NCBI GenBank assembly: GCA_018815325.1
Contig: JAHIYE010000010.1
Span: 62,001 to 126,000, forward strand
DNA length: 64,000 nt
Source: Gammaproteobacteria bacterium
Lineage (GTDB): Bacteria > Pseudomonadota > Gammaproteobacteria > Burkholderiales > Burkholderiaceae_C
Reading direction: 5' to 3'
Under the pieces are notes generated by a model. That model saw only the letters and a program-made list of their open reading frames with translations. It did no database searches and was not told where the DNA came from. A program made the translations under genes and the position numbers. The stretch's first letter is position 1. Each line of letters begins with the position of its first letter. Positions 18,590-26,661 of this stretch are shown here, piece after piece.

Positions 18590-19000
18590 ATGGCAATTGC
18601 AACCAAAAAAACCACCCCCACCAAAACCGTCAAAAAACCTGCGCTGGTCAAAACGGCTACTCGCAAGACAACCGTCAAGCCAGCCACCAAAGCCGCTGTA
18701 AAAAAGACGGTCAAACCTCTCGCCCAGGCTTTTGCTCAAGCTCAAACCGACAAAAAACCCGCCAAAGTCAAAAAACCCAAGCTGGTTCGAGACAGCTTCA
18801 CGATTCCAAAACCTGAATATGGGGTGTTGGACGAACTCAAGCAGCGTGGCGCCCGCCTGGCCCGCCCGGTCAAGAAAAGCGAATTGATCCGTGCCGGCAT
18901 CAAGGCACTCGCAGCCATGACCGACAGCGCATTTCTCGCCGCCGTCAGTGCCGTCCCGGCCATCAAGACAGGCCGCCCGCTGGCACAAGACAGCAAATAA
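18590..19000 (+). CDS. histone H1-like protein with C-terminal ribbon-helix-helix-like domain
   Basis: 136 residues with a strong AAGGAG site. Residues 1-60 are rich in Lys, Ala, Thr and Pro (KKPA, KKTVKP repeats), like bacterial histone H1 homologues or nucleoid-protein tails. Residues about 64-110 read RDSFTIPKPEYGVLDELKQR followed by KKSELIRAGIKAL. That is a beta strand and two helices, the layout of a ribbon-helix-helix DNA-binding domain. The prediction is a dimeric DNA-binding protein with a disordered basic tail; its targets are unknown. A perfect palindrome lies just upstream, suggesting autoregulation. The gene stands alone between ppx and the convergent sixA. Confidence 0.6.
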   Translation: MAIATKKTTPTKTVKKPALVKTATRKTTVKPATKAAVKKTVKPLAQAFAQAQTDKKPAKVKKPKLVRDSFTIPKPEYGVLDELKQRGARLARPVKKSELIRAGIKALAAMTDSAFLAAVSAVPAIKTGRPLAQDSK

Positions 19001-19040
19001 GCCATGCTGGCCAGCCCAGGCTAATGCTGTGCCCAGCCTC

Positions 19041-19502
19041 TCAGATCACCTCGGGAGACTGGACGGCCAGCACCACGGTCTGGGGCTGCTCGTCACGCTC
19101 CCGGTAACGCAACCACCAGACCGCCCCTTTCCTGATCACACATTCGCTGGCATGCAGGCGCATGAGCTGGGCCACCACCTGACCCAGCACGGGCTGATGA
19201 CCAATGACCAGCACCGGGTGGCGGGCAACAGGCCAGTTCACGAGTTCCAGCAATTGGGCCACGCTAGCTTCCGGAGCCAGTTCAGGACGCACCTTGTACT
19301 TGCGTGACAGGGCCAGCGCGGTCTGCTCGGCCCGGCAGGCGGGGCTCACGAGAATACGCGTACCTTCTGGTAATTGGCGATCCAGCCACTTTGCCATGCG
19401 AAGCGCCTGCTTCTCCCCCCGCTGCGTCAATGGTCGCTCCATGTCGTTGCAACCCTCTACCCACTCCTGGGCTTCTGCATGACGCCACAGGATCAGGTCC
19501 AT
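19041..19502 (-). CDS. sixA: phosphohistidine phosphatase SixA
   Basis: 153 residues of the histidine-phosphatase superfamily. The RHG-type motif is at the N-terminus (LILWRHAEAQEW, His8), with TQRGEKQALRMAKWL, LVSPACRAEQTAL and the second catalytic His in VLVIGHQPVLGQV. SixA removes phosphate from histidine phosphotransfer proteins. It starts 1 base after the ppk stop, so it is co-transcribed with polyphosphate kinase, a pairing common in betaproteobacteria. Confidence 0.9.
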   Translation of the reverse strand: MDLILWRHAEAQEWVEGCNDMERPLTQRGEKQALRMAKWLDRQLPEGTRILVSPACRAEQTALALSRKYKVRPELAPEASVAQLLELVNWPVARHPVLVIGHQPVLGQVVAQLMRLHASECVIRKGAVWWLRYRERDEQPQTVVLAVQSPEVI

Positions 19503-19503
19503 C

Positions 19504-21621
19504 TCAGGTCTTGCGCTTGCTGTTCAGCGCGGAATAACGCGACATCAATGCCGCCTGCGCACCATGCGCTGTGGCAGGATTCGCGGCGCGTATGCGCGCA
19601 TAGCGGCCGCCAGACATCAGTTCCCAGGCATCGAGCTTGTCATGAAGGTAAGGAACCAGACACTCATCGATGATGCGCTGGCGCAATGCGGGGTCCAGAA
19701 CCGGCCAGGCGAGTTCAATCCTGCGCATCATGTTGCGGTTCATCCAGTCGGCACTCGACAGGTAGAGATCCTCCTGCTCATCCGTGCGAAAGTAGAACAC
19801 GCGGGAATGCTCCAGAAAGCGGCCGATGACCGAACGAACGTGGATGTTGTCGGTCACACCCGGCAGCTGCGCCGGCAGAATGCAGGCCCCACGCACGATG
19901 AGGTCAATCCTGACCCCCATCTGCCCGGCCCGGATCAATGCAAAAGACAGCGCCTCATCCGTCAAGGCATTCATCTTGGCAACGATACGCGCCGGTTGAC
20001 CTGCCTGCGCGGCCGCAGCCAGTGCGTTGATCTTCTCGATCAGCTTGCGGTGCAATTGCAGCGGTGCCAGCCACATGCGCTTGAGCCGCGGCAGGCGGCT
20101 CTGACTCGCGAGGTGCACAAAAATATGCTCCACGTCCGAAGTCAATGCTGCATCGGCCGTGAGGTGACTCAGATCGGTATAAAGTCGCGCCGTGCCCGAG
20201 TTGTAATTGCCGGTCGACAGATGGGCGTAATGCTTGAGTTGCCGACCTTCGCGCCGGGTAATGAGCATCATCTTGGCATGGGTCTTGAGCCCGACCACGC
20301 CATACACCACCTGCGCGCCAATGGACTCCAGCATTTCGGCCCAGTTGATGTTCGCCTCTTCGTCGAACCTCGCCTTGAGTTCGACCACGACCGTGACCTC
20401 CTTGCCACGGCGCACGGCTTCACGCAGCAGGTCCATCAGTTCAGAATCCTTGCCGGCACGGTAAATGGTCTGCTTGATAGCCAACACCTGCGGGTCATTC
20501 ACGGCTTCACGCAGAAAAGCCAGCACGCCATCAAAGCTCTCGAAAGGTTGGTGTATCAGCACGTCTCCGCGCTTGAGCCGCTCGAAGATGGACTGCCCGG
20601 GTACCAACTGCCTGGGATAGCAGCCCTGGTAGGGAGAAAAAAGCAGGCTAGGGGCATCCACAAGATCCACAAGCTGGTTCAACCGTACCAGATTCACCGG
20701 GCCATGCACGCGGTAAAGCGCCCCTGGCGGCAAGTTGAATTGTTTGAGCAAAAAGCTGGAGAGGAATTCCGAGCACCCGGCCGACACCTCAAGCCGCACC
20801 GCCTGGCCGTAATGCCGGTGCTCCAGCCCCTGACGCAAGGCCATGCGCAGGTTCTTCACATCGTCCTCGTCCACCTCCAGGTCTGAATGCCGGGTCACCC
20901 GGAATTGCGAGAACTGTCCAACCTCGCGTCCAGGAAACAACTCAACAAGGTGCGAGCGTATTACGCTCGAAAGCGATACGAACAGCGTGCGTTTGCCACA
21001 GAGATTGGCTGGCATGGGGATGAGCCGGGGCAGGACACGGGGTACCTTGACAATGGCAATCTCGTTTTCCCGACCAAAAGCGTCCTCGCCGCTGAGCCGG
21101 ACAATGAAGTTGAGTGACTTGTTGGCGACCTGGGGAAACGGATGGGCAGGATCCAGGCCAACGGGAATCAGCAGGGGACGCACCTCACGCTCGAAATACT
21201 GCTGGACCCAGCGCCGCTGTGCCTGATTGCGCTCGCCGTGCGATACGATCTTGATGCCCTGCTTTTCAAACGCAGGCATCAGTTCGTCGTTGTACAAGGC
21301 ATATTGCCGGTCAACCAGGTTATGAATGATTATCGACAGGGATTCGAAGGTCTCCACCGTGTAGAGGCCCTTGCGGTCCTCCGCCTGACTCGCAGAGAGG
21401 TGCGGCTCGGCACGAACCTCGAAGAACTCATCGAGGTTGGATGACACGATGCACAGGTAGCGCAAGCGCTCCAGCAGCGGAACTTCAGGCCGCGTTGCCC
21501 AGTCGAGCACCCGCGCATTGAAGGCCAGAATGCTGTGGTCGCGATTGAGTAGCGCAACCGGCGACGGCTTGCCCGGCAGTTCGGCGCTGCTCGGCAAAGG
21601 GGAGTTCACCCGAAAATCCAT
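19504..21621 (-). CDS. ppk1: polyphosphate kinase 1
   Basis: 705 residues from the ATG at 21619-21621; the longer frame would need a TTG start and adds nothing conserved. Both catalytic histidines are visible: His448 in VVGLKTHAKMMLI, the autophosphorylated residue, and His467 in HYAHLSTGNYNSGTARLYTD. N-terminal NRDHSILAFNARVLDWA and SNLDEFFEVR are typical of PPK1. It reversibly polymerises ATP gamma-phosphate into polyphosphate at the membrane. A Pho box lies 60-81 bases upstream, within the end of the preceding gene, so ppk and sixA probably have their own PhoB-dependent promoter. Confidence 0.97.
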   Translation of the reverse strand: MDFRVNSPLPSSAELPGKPSPVALLNRDHSILAFNARVLDWATRPEVPLLERLRYLCIVSSNLDEFFEVRAEPHLSASQAEDRKGLYTVETFESLSIIIHNLVDRQYALYNDELMPAFEKQGIKIVSHGERNQAQRRWVQQYFEREVRPLLIPVGLDPAHPFPQVANKSLNFIVRLSGEDAFGRENEIAIVKVPRVLPRLIPMPANLCGKRTLFVSLSSVIRSHLVELFPGREVGQFSQFRVTRHSDLEVDEDDVKNLRMALRQGLEHRHYGQAVRLEVSAGCSEFLSSFLLKQFNLPPGALYRVHGPVNLVRLNQLVDLVDAPSLLFSPYQGCYPRQLVPGQSIFERLKRGDVLIHQPFESFDGVLAFLREAVNDPQVLAIKQTIYRAGKDSELMDLLREAVRRGKEVTVVVELKARFDEEANINWAEMLESIGAQVVYGVVGLKTHAKMMLITRREGRQLKHYAHLSTGNYNSGTARLYTDLSHLTADAALTSDVEHIFVHLASQSRLPRLKRMWLAPLQLHRKLIEKINALAAAAQAGQPARIVAKMNALTDEALSFALIRAGQMGVRIDLIVRGACILPAQLPGVTDNIHVRSVIGRFLEHSRVFYFRTDEQEDLYLSSADWMNRNMMRRIELAWPVLDPALRQRIIDECLVPYLHDKLDAWELMSGGRYARIRAANPATAHGAQAALMSRYSALNSKRKT

Positions 21622-21673
21622 ATGAGGTCGCTTGATGACGATTCCATGTCCAATTGATGACAAATCTGATTAT

Positions 21674-22765
21674 TCACGGCTTGGATGACATTCTTGTGAC
21701 AGCCATGCCGAGGCTGGCGACCTGGTCCATCCTGCCCGACTTTGGCGCAGCCACCAGGTGTGAAAGAAACAGCTCGGAAGCGCGCTGCCAGCTGAAATCC
21801 AGTGAGCGCATGCGTGCTTCGTGGCGCGACACGGCCAGCGCCTGGTACCAGGCACTCTTCAAGTCATCATGGAGTACACCCCCGCGCACTTGGCCCGTGC
21901 TTTGCCCCAGCACTTCCATCGGCCCATCCACCGGATAGGCCGCCACCGGCGTGCCACACGCCATGGCTTCGAGCATGACCAGGCCAAAGGTCTCCGATTT
22001 GCTTGGGAGCACGAAGACATCGGCAGCCGCATAGATGCGCGCCAGTTCATCGCGCGGCAGTACGCCCAGCCAGCGAACCTGCGGATAGCGTGCCTTGAGC
22101 GTGGCTTCGAGTGGCCCGACTCCGCACACCACCTTGGTGCCGGGCACATCCAGCTGCAAAAATACCTCGATATTTTTTTCATAGGACACCCGGCCCACGA
22201 ACATCGACACGGGCCGGGCGAGGATGCCGATGGCGGGATTCACCGTGACCTGCTCATGGAAGGAAAACAAACTGGTATCCACGCCATGCGTCCAGCTGCG
22301 CAGGTTCCTGAAACCCCGCTTTTCGAGCATGCGCAACACACCCTGGGTAGGCACCAGTACGCCAGAAGAGGGTTTGTGAAAGTGCCGGAAAACGCCATAA
22401 CCCAGGCCCAAGGGCACCTTGAGGGCTGCCTTGAGAATTTCAGGAAACTTGGTGTGAAAGGCCGTGGTGAATGCGAGACCGTGTTTCAGGCAATGCGCGC
22501 GCGCCGCCCACCCCAGGGGACCTTCCGTGGCGAGGTGGATGGCATCGGGCGCCAACTCGTGCAACATCTCGCGCAAACGCCTGGCTGGGCGGATTGCAAG
22601 GTCAATGCCGTCATAGCCCGGGCATGGGCGCGTGCGGAACAAGCCCGGGTGTATCACGACCACCTCATGCCCCAGCAACTGAACCTCGCGCACCAGCTCC
22701 ACCAGCGTAGTCACCACCCCGTTGACCTGAGGTAGCCAGGCGTCTGTGATCAGGGCGATCTTCAT
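21674..22765 (-). CDS. glycosyltransferase family 4, Agt-like (putative lipid glycosyltransferase)
   Basis: 363 residues from the ATG at 22763-22765 (MKIALITDAWLPQVNGVV), overlapping the upstream stop codon (ATGA). It is a GT-B enzyme of family GT4. The N-terminal domain has the glycine-loop start and HLATEGPLGWAARAHCL. The C-terminal nucleotide-sugar domain has VGRVSYEKNIEVFLQL, CGVGPLEATLKARYP and the EX7E signature SKSETFGLVMLEAMACGTPV. It is co-transcribed with a PlcP-like phosphoesterase. In alphaproteobacteria such a pair makes glycosyl-diacylglycerols during phosphate starvation, and the same role is inferred here. The sugar specificity is not known. Its 3' end carries the Pho box for ppk. 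Confidence 0.8.
   Translation of the reverse strand: MKIALITDAWLPQVNGVVTTLVELVREVQLLGHEVVVIHPGLFRTRPCPGYDGIDLAIRPARRLREMLHELAPDAIHLATEGPLGWAARAHCLKHGLAFTTAFHTKFPEILKAALKVPLGLGYGVFRHFHKPSSGVLVPTQGVLRMLEKRGFRNLRSWTHGVDTSLFSFHEQVTVNPAIGILARPVSMFVGRVSYEKNIEVFLQLDVPGTKVVCGVGPLEATLKARYPQVRWLGVLPRDELARIYAAADVFVLPSKSETFGLVMLEAMACGTPVAAYPVDGPMEVLGQSTGQVRGGVLHDDLKSAWYQALAVSRHEARMRSLDFSWQRASELFLSHLVAAPKSGRMDQVASLGMAVTRMSSKP
21681..21702 (-). promoter_or_regulatory. Pho box for ppk inside the 3' end of the glycosyltransferase gene
   Basis: On the minus strand CTGTCACAAGA (21702-21692) and ATGTCATCCAA (21691-21681) are direct repeats with exact 11-base spacing and match the PhoB consensus core. They stand 60-81 bases before the ppk ATG, across the last codons of the upstream gene. 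Confidence 0.75.
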
Positions 22766-23625
22766 GCGCTCACCTGCTTTTTGTGACCCTGTCCCTGGGT
22801 CTCGTGCGACGGCGCCCATTGCAGCAGTTCCAGCCGCCCGTCAAGGTGTTCCACCAGCGCAGTGCGGCTCTCCACCCAGTCGCCATCGTTGCAATACAGC
22901 GTGCCGTTGATTTCGCGCATCTCGGCGCGGTGGATATGTCCGCAGACCACCCCATGGTGACCGCGACGCCGTGCCTCGCTGGCCACCGCAACCTCAAAGT
23001 CGGTGACATAGTTGAGTGCCTGCTTGACACGCTGCTTGAGGTAGGCCGAAAGTGACCAGTAAGGCAAGCCCATGCGTGCACGCAGCGAGTTCAGGTGCCG
23101 GTTGAGCTTGAGCGTGAACTCGTACAGGTTATCCCCCAGATAAGCCAGCCACTTGGCACACTGGATCACGCCATCGAAGTAGTCACCATGCGTAACCCAC
23201 AGGTCTTGCCCCTGCGCCGTGGTGTGAACCGCGTCCTCCACTACCTCGATACCTCCAAACTGGTGGCCGACGAAACCCCGTGCAAACTCATCATGGTTCC
23301 CCGGCACATAGACCACACGACAGCCCTTGCGCGCCCTGCGCAGGAGCTTCTGCACCACATCATTGTGGGTCTGTGGCCAGTACCAGCGACGCCGTAGTTG
23401 CCAGCCATCTACGATGTCCCCCACCAGGTAGAGGTAGTCGCTGGGGTGACTTTTGAGGAAATCCAGCAGGGCCGCCGCCTGACAGCCTGGTGTGCCCAAA
23501 TGCAGATCCGAGATGAAGATGGCCCGGTAGCGCTTGCCCGGCAACTCGTCGTCGGGCGAGCCGGCATCGTCAGACCAGCCTTCGCCATGCCAGGGCCCCA
23601 TCGCGTCAAAGGCGGCCCGCATCAT
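22762..23625 (-). CDS. calcineurin-like metallophosphoesterase, PlcP-like (phospholipase C type)
   Basis: 287 residues. Metal-binding motifs are complete: ISDLHLG (D40, H42), LVGDIVDGW (D70), PGNHDEFARG (109-113), THGDYFDG (H146) and CGHIHRAE (229-232). It is related to LpxH, but the true lpxH is at 33438 in this window. The RRRWYWPQTHNDVVQKLLRRA and NDGDWVES segments resemble the PlcP family, which cuts phosphatidylcholine and related lipids to diacylglycerol under phosphate limitation. It sits between an OlsB-like acyltransferase and a GT4 enzyme, with ATGA overlaps on both sides. The family assignment is from remembered resemblance, so an LpxH-paralogue of other function is possible. Confidence 0.72.
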   Translation of the reverse strand: MMRAAFDAMGPWHGEGWSDDAGSPDDELPGKRYRAIFISDLHLGTPGCQAAALLDFLKSHPSDYLYLVGDIVDGWQLRRRWYWPQTHNDVVQKLLRRARKGCRVVYVPGNHDEFARGFVGHQFGGIEVVEDAVHTTAQGQDLWVTHGDYFDGVIQCAKWLAYLGDNLYEFTLKLNRHLNSLRARMGLPYWSLSAYLKQRVKQALNYVTDFEVAVASEARRRGHHGVVCGHIHRAEMREINGTLYCNDGDWVESRTALVEHLDGRLELLQWAPSHETQGQGHKKQVSA

Positions 23626-24473
23626 GCCCCCAGAAAGTGTTTGCGGTAGCGCGTAGGCAGATCGGCGATGCGCATCAGCATGGGCAGGTCAGCGGTATTG
23701 AAATCCGGATCCCATGCGGGCGCGCCCAGCACTTTGGCACCGAGTCTCAGATAGCCTTTGATGAGAGCCGGGGGTTCGATGTCCAGGCTGCCATCCAGCG
23801 CTTCCACCGGCAGCGGCAAGCGCGGAATCACCTGGTACTCGATCGGTGCGAGGTGTGTCGCCTTAAGCTGGCGCCAGATGCTCGCTGCGGCATCGCCACT
23901 GAGCACCCCGTTGTGCAGCATGGGAATGCTGGCACAGCCCACCATGGTGTCGAGCTGGTTGCGCACCATGAACTCGGCCAATGCCCCCCACAGGGCCATG
24001 ATGACACCGCCATGCCGGTGGTCCGGGTGGACGCAGCTTCGACCCAGCTCGACCATGCGGTCGCGCAGAGAACGCAGGCGTGTCAGATCGAACTCCGTAT
24101 CGCTGTAGGTTCCCCCGACGCGCCGGGCTTGTGCCGGTGTGAGAACGCGGTAGGTACCAATGACTTCCTGGCTCGCCTGGTCTCTCACGAGCAGGTGTTC
24201 ACAGAAGTCATCGAACAGATCCACGTCATGACCAGGCACCGTTGTGTTGAGCCGGGCGCCCATTTCATTGGCAAACACCTCGTAACGCAGCTTCTGGGCC
24301 TGTCTGACTTCATCGTGATGCCTGGCCCATGCCACCGAGATGCCCTTGTCCGCAGCCGGCGACGTGCGTGGTGCCGGGCTTGGCGCTGTCAAAACGGCTT
24401 GCTGCTGCCGGACTTTGGGCTTGGCTTTGAATACAAGCGAAAACGGGAAGGTCGGGTTAGGTAGCTCTTTCAT
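23622..24473 (-). CDS. GNAT N-acyltransferase, OlsB-like (ornithine lipid synthesis)
   Basis: 283 residues. After a 45-residue variable tail comes WARHHDEVRQAQKLRYEVF, then MGARLNTTVPGHDVDLFDDF, VIGTYRVLTP and RMVELGRSCVHPDHRHGGVI. This is the pattern of the OlsB/autoinducer-synthase-like acyltransferases (Acetyltransf_5). OlsB transfers a 3-hydroxyacyl group from acyl carrier protein to ornithine, giving lyso-ornithine lipid, a phosphorus-free membrane lipid precursor. The expected second enzyme, OlsA, is not adjacent. It is the first gene of the operon with the PlcP- and Agt-like genes, with a GAGGAG ribosome site. It lies downstream of phoX and a hairpin terminator. Confidence 0.78.
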   Translation of the reverse strand: MKELPNPTFPFSLVFKAKPKVRQQQAVLTAPSPAPRTSPAADKGISVAWARHHDEVRQAQKLRYEVFANEMGARLNTTVPGHDVDLFDDFCEHLLVRDQASQEVIGTYRVLTPAQARRVGGTYSDTEFDLTRLRSLRDRMVELGRSCVHPDHRHGGVIMALWGALAEFMVRNQLDTMVGCASIPMLHNGVLSGDAAASIWRQLKATHLAPIEYQVIPRLPLPVEALDGSLDIEPPALIKGYLRLGAKVLGAPAWDPDFNTADLPMLMRIADLPTRYRKHFLGA

Positions 24474-24510
24474 TTTCTTCTCCTCTCAAATGCTGGTTTC
24501 ATGTCGTTTG

Positions 24511-24536
24511 AAAAAAAGCCCCGAAAAGCGGGGCTT
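24511..24536 (-). terminator. Rho-independent terminator between phoX and the olsB-like gene
   Basis: On the minus strand AAGCCCCG, a 5-base loop and CGGGGCTT form an 8-bp stem followed directly by seven T residues (24517-24511). It lies 8 bases past the phoX stop codon. It leaves only 37 bases before the next start codon. Confidence 0.9.
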
Positions 24537-24543
24537 GCTTGCA

Positions 24544-26466
24544 TCAGGTGCCAACAGCACCGCCGTCCTTGCGTCGGATCACAACCGTTGCGGAGCGCGG
24601 TCGCCCCCCAGCCGGACCATCGGGCCAGTTGCTGATGGCTTGGGGGTTGACTGGGTCACTGCGCTCACTCGCGGTCTCTCCCGGGTGCTGGATATTGATG
24701 AAGACGGCGCGACGGTCCGGTGTGAAGGCGAGTCCCGTTATCTCGCAGCCCGAAGGCCCTGTCAGGAAACGCTTGGCCTGGCCCGAGACCGGGTCGGCAC
24801 ACAGCATCATGTTGTTGCCCATGCGCTTGCAGGAACCCTTGTGCATGGCAGAGGTCGAGATGTCCGTCTGGATCCACAACATGCCGCCCGCATCGAAAGC
24901 AAGTCCATCCGGGCTGCCGTACATGTCGCCCTGGACGTCGCCGCGGTAAGGGGGCTTGTCAGTGCCCGGATCGCCCGCTAGCGGAAAATGCATCCAGCGA
25001 AAATCCTGCGCTGCGGCATCATTGGACTCACCATGACCCTCGCGCCAGCGGATGATGTGCCCCATGATGTTGTCACCACGCGGATTGGCCTCGTCGATAT
25101 CCCGCCCGGGCTGGCCTCGCTGCTTGTTGTTCGTCAGTGTGACGAACACCTCGCCTGTATGCGGGTGCACCGCGATCCATTCAGGCCGATCCATCTTGGT
25201 TGCACCAGCCTGGTCGGCGGCCTGCCGGGTCCGGATCAGGATGTCGGCCTGGCTCGCAAATCCGTTCTCGGGCGTGAGTCCATTTTCACCCTGCGTCAGC
25301 GCCAGCCAGCGGCCATGCCCCGCGGCATCAAAACGGGCCACATGCAGGGCACCATGGTCGAGCAAGTCACGATTGGCCTTGATTCCACCAGGCTTGACCT
25401 TGTCGCGCGAGACAAACTTGTAGATGTACTCAAAGCGCTCATCGTCGCCCATGTAGACCACTACGCGACCGTCCTGACTCAATGTGGTGATCGCCCCCTC
25501 ATGCTTGATACGCCCCAGAGCCGTGCGCTTGATAGGGGTGTGCGTTGGATCCATCGGGTCGAGCTCCACCACCCAACCGAACCGGTTCGGCTCATTGGGA
25601 TGTCTTGCCACATCAAAACGCTCGTCATGTTCGTGCCAGCGATAACCCCAGCCCTGGTGTCGCAAGCCATAGCGTTGCTCATCGGCATTCGGGGTTGTCG
25701 ATGCGGAGAAGTAACCATTCCAGTTCTCTTCGCAAGTCAGGTAGGTACCCCAGGGTGTCTGGCCTGCAGCACAGTTATTGAGCGTGCCGAGCACGTGGCT
25801 GCCTGAAGGGTCTGCCTCCGTCTTGAGCAAGTCATGCCCCCTGGCCGGGCCGCTCACCGCCATGGGGGTGCTGGCGGTGATGCGCCTGGCGAAGGCTGAT
25901 TTCGGCATCACCCGCCATTGGCCTTGCCGCTCGATCACTTCAATGATGCTCACCCCATGCGCAGCCTGGGACTTGCGCACCTTCTCGGCACTCCAGTGCT
26001 GCATGCCATCGGCATGCAGCAGGCCATCGTCGGTGTATTCATGGTTGATGGCCAGTAGTCCGTGGCGGGGATTTCCGTCGATCGGGAAAAACGCCATGCC
26101 GTCGTGGTGCATGCCAGCCTGAAGCGTCTGCTCCTCCCAGGTATTGGAGCCATCCGCCTTGAAAACCGGCGCCCCGGCGGCCATGCCCACGGCATCCCCC
26201 CAGCGATATAGTACGTTCGCCACATATTCCGGCGGCACCTGCAACGTATCGGCAACCGACACCGGCACAGCCGTAAAACCTAGCGGCAGTGGTTGCGACC
26301 AGCCTGCGCTCATCGCCAGCGTGTGTGAGCCCAGCAACATGGCCACCGCCCCCGCGGTGCACTTGAACACATGGCGGCGTGCGGTGTCGACTTCGTGCAG
26401 CGTCAGGTTGGGCGCACCGTTAACGCCTACATCCTGATCGAAGCTTTCCCCAAAACCCCTGCCCAT
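24544..26466 (-). CDS. phoX: alkaline phosphatase PhoX family
   Basis: 640 residues, typical PhoX length. A Tat-type signal is present (R30-R31 in DTARRHVFKCTAGAVAM), though hydrophobicity is modest. Conserved PhoX segments include LLAINHEYTDDGLL, GTLNNCAAGQTPWGTYLTCEENWNGYF, GWVVELDPMDP and RIKHEGAITTLSQDGRVVVYMGDD, followed by GLAFDAGGMLWIQTD. PhoX is a monomeric calcium/iron-dependent periplasmic phosphatase that frees phosphate from organic esters. A four-unit Pho-box array lies 43-86 bases upstream of the ATG, which has a GGAG ribosome site. A strong terminator follows. Confidence 0.93.
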   Translation of the reverse strand: MGRGFGESFDQDVGVNGAPNLTLHEVDTARRHVFKCTAGAVAMLLGSHTLAMSAGWSQPLPLGFTAVPVSVADTLQVPPEYVANVLYRWGDAVGMAAGAPVFKADGSNTWEEQTLQAGMHHDGMAFFPIDGNPRHGLLAINHEYTDDGLLHADGMQHWSAEKVRKSQAAHGVSIIEVIERQGQWRVMPKSAFARRITASTPMAVSGPARGHDLLKTEADPSGSHVLGTLNNCAAGQTPWGTYLTCEENWNGYFSASTTPNADEQRYGLRHQGWGYRWHEHDERFDVARHPNEPNRFGWVVELDPMDPTHTPIKRTALGRIKHEGAITTLSQDGRVVVYMGDDERFEYIYKFVSRDKVKPGGIKANRDLLDHGALHVARFDAAGHGRWLALTQGENGLTPENGFASQADILIRTRQAADQAGATKMDRPEWIAVHPHTGEVFVTLTNNKQRGQPGRDIDEANPRGDNIMGHIIRWREGHGESNDAAAQDFRWMHFPLAGDPGTDKPPYRGDVQGDMYGSPDGLAFDAGGMLWIQTDISTSAMHKGSCKRMGNNMMLCADPVSGQAKRFLTGPSGCEITGLAFTPDRRAVFINIQHPGETASERSDPVNPQAISNWPDGPAGGRPRSATVVIRRKDGGAVGT

Positions 26467-26508
26467 GATTCACTCCGCAACGTGATTGATGCGGGAAGTT
26501 TGGCAAGC

Positions 26509-26552
26509 TGCCGTGACATCAGCATGTCATCCAAATGGCATTTGTGTGACAG
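26509..26552 (-). promoter_or_regulatory. four-unit Pho-box array upstream of phoX
   Basis: Read on the minus strand, four consecutive 11-base units begin CTGTCAC (26552), ATGCCAT (26541), ATGACAT (26530) and ATGTCAC (26519). The first and last are close PhoB consensus cores and the inner two are weaker but in phase. The array ends 43 bases before the phoX ATG. The rest of the 195-base gap to accA shows no gene. Confidence 0.75.
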
Positions 26553-26661
26553 GCGCGCCGGGCCTGTTCTGGGGAACAAGCCTGGAACATTGTGGGCGCG
26601 GGGGCACACTGCTGGCCGGTGCCGTACGGCCTCATCAGCAGCCCGGTGGGCCGCAGCAGGA

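Noticed and set aside
18600-18780. Low-complexity A-rich DNA as a possible regulatory tract
   Set aside because: It is the lysine-rich coding tail of the H1-like protein.
19564-20886. A 440-codon frame antisense to ppk
   Set aside because: Fully covered by polyphosphate kinase, whose catalytic histidines and flanking motifs are intact.
22762-23625. Naming this phosphoesterase lpxH
   Set aside because: A better LpxH with its own motif set is at 33438-34295, and the neighbours here point to lipid remodelling.
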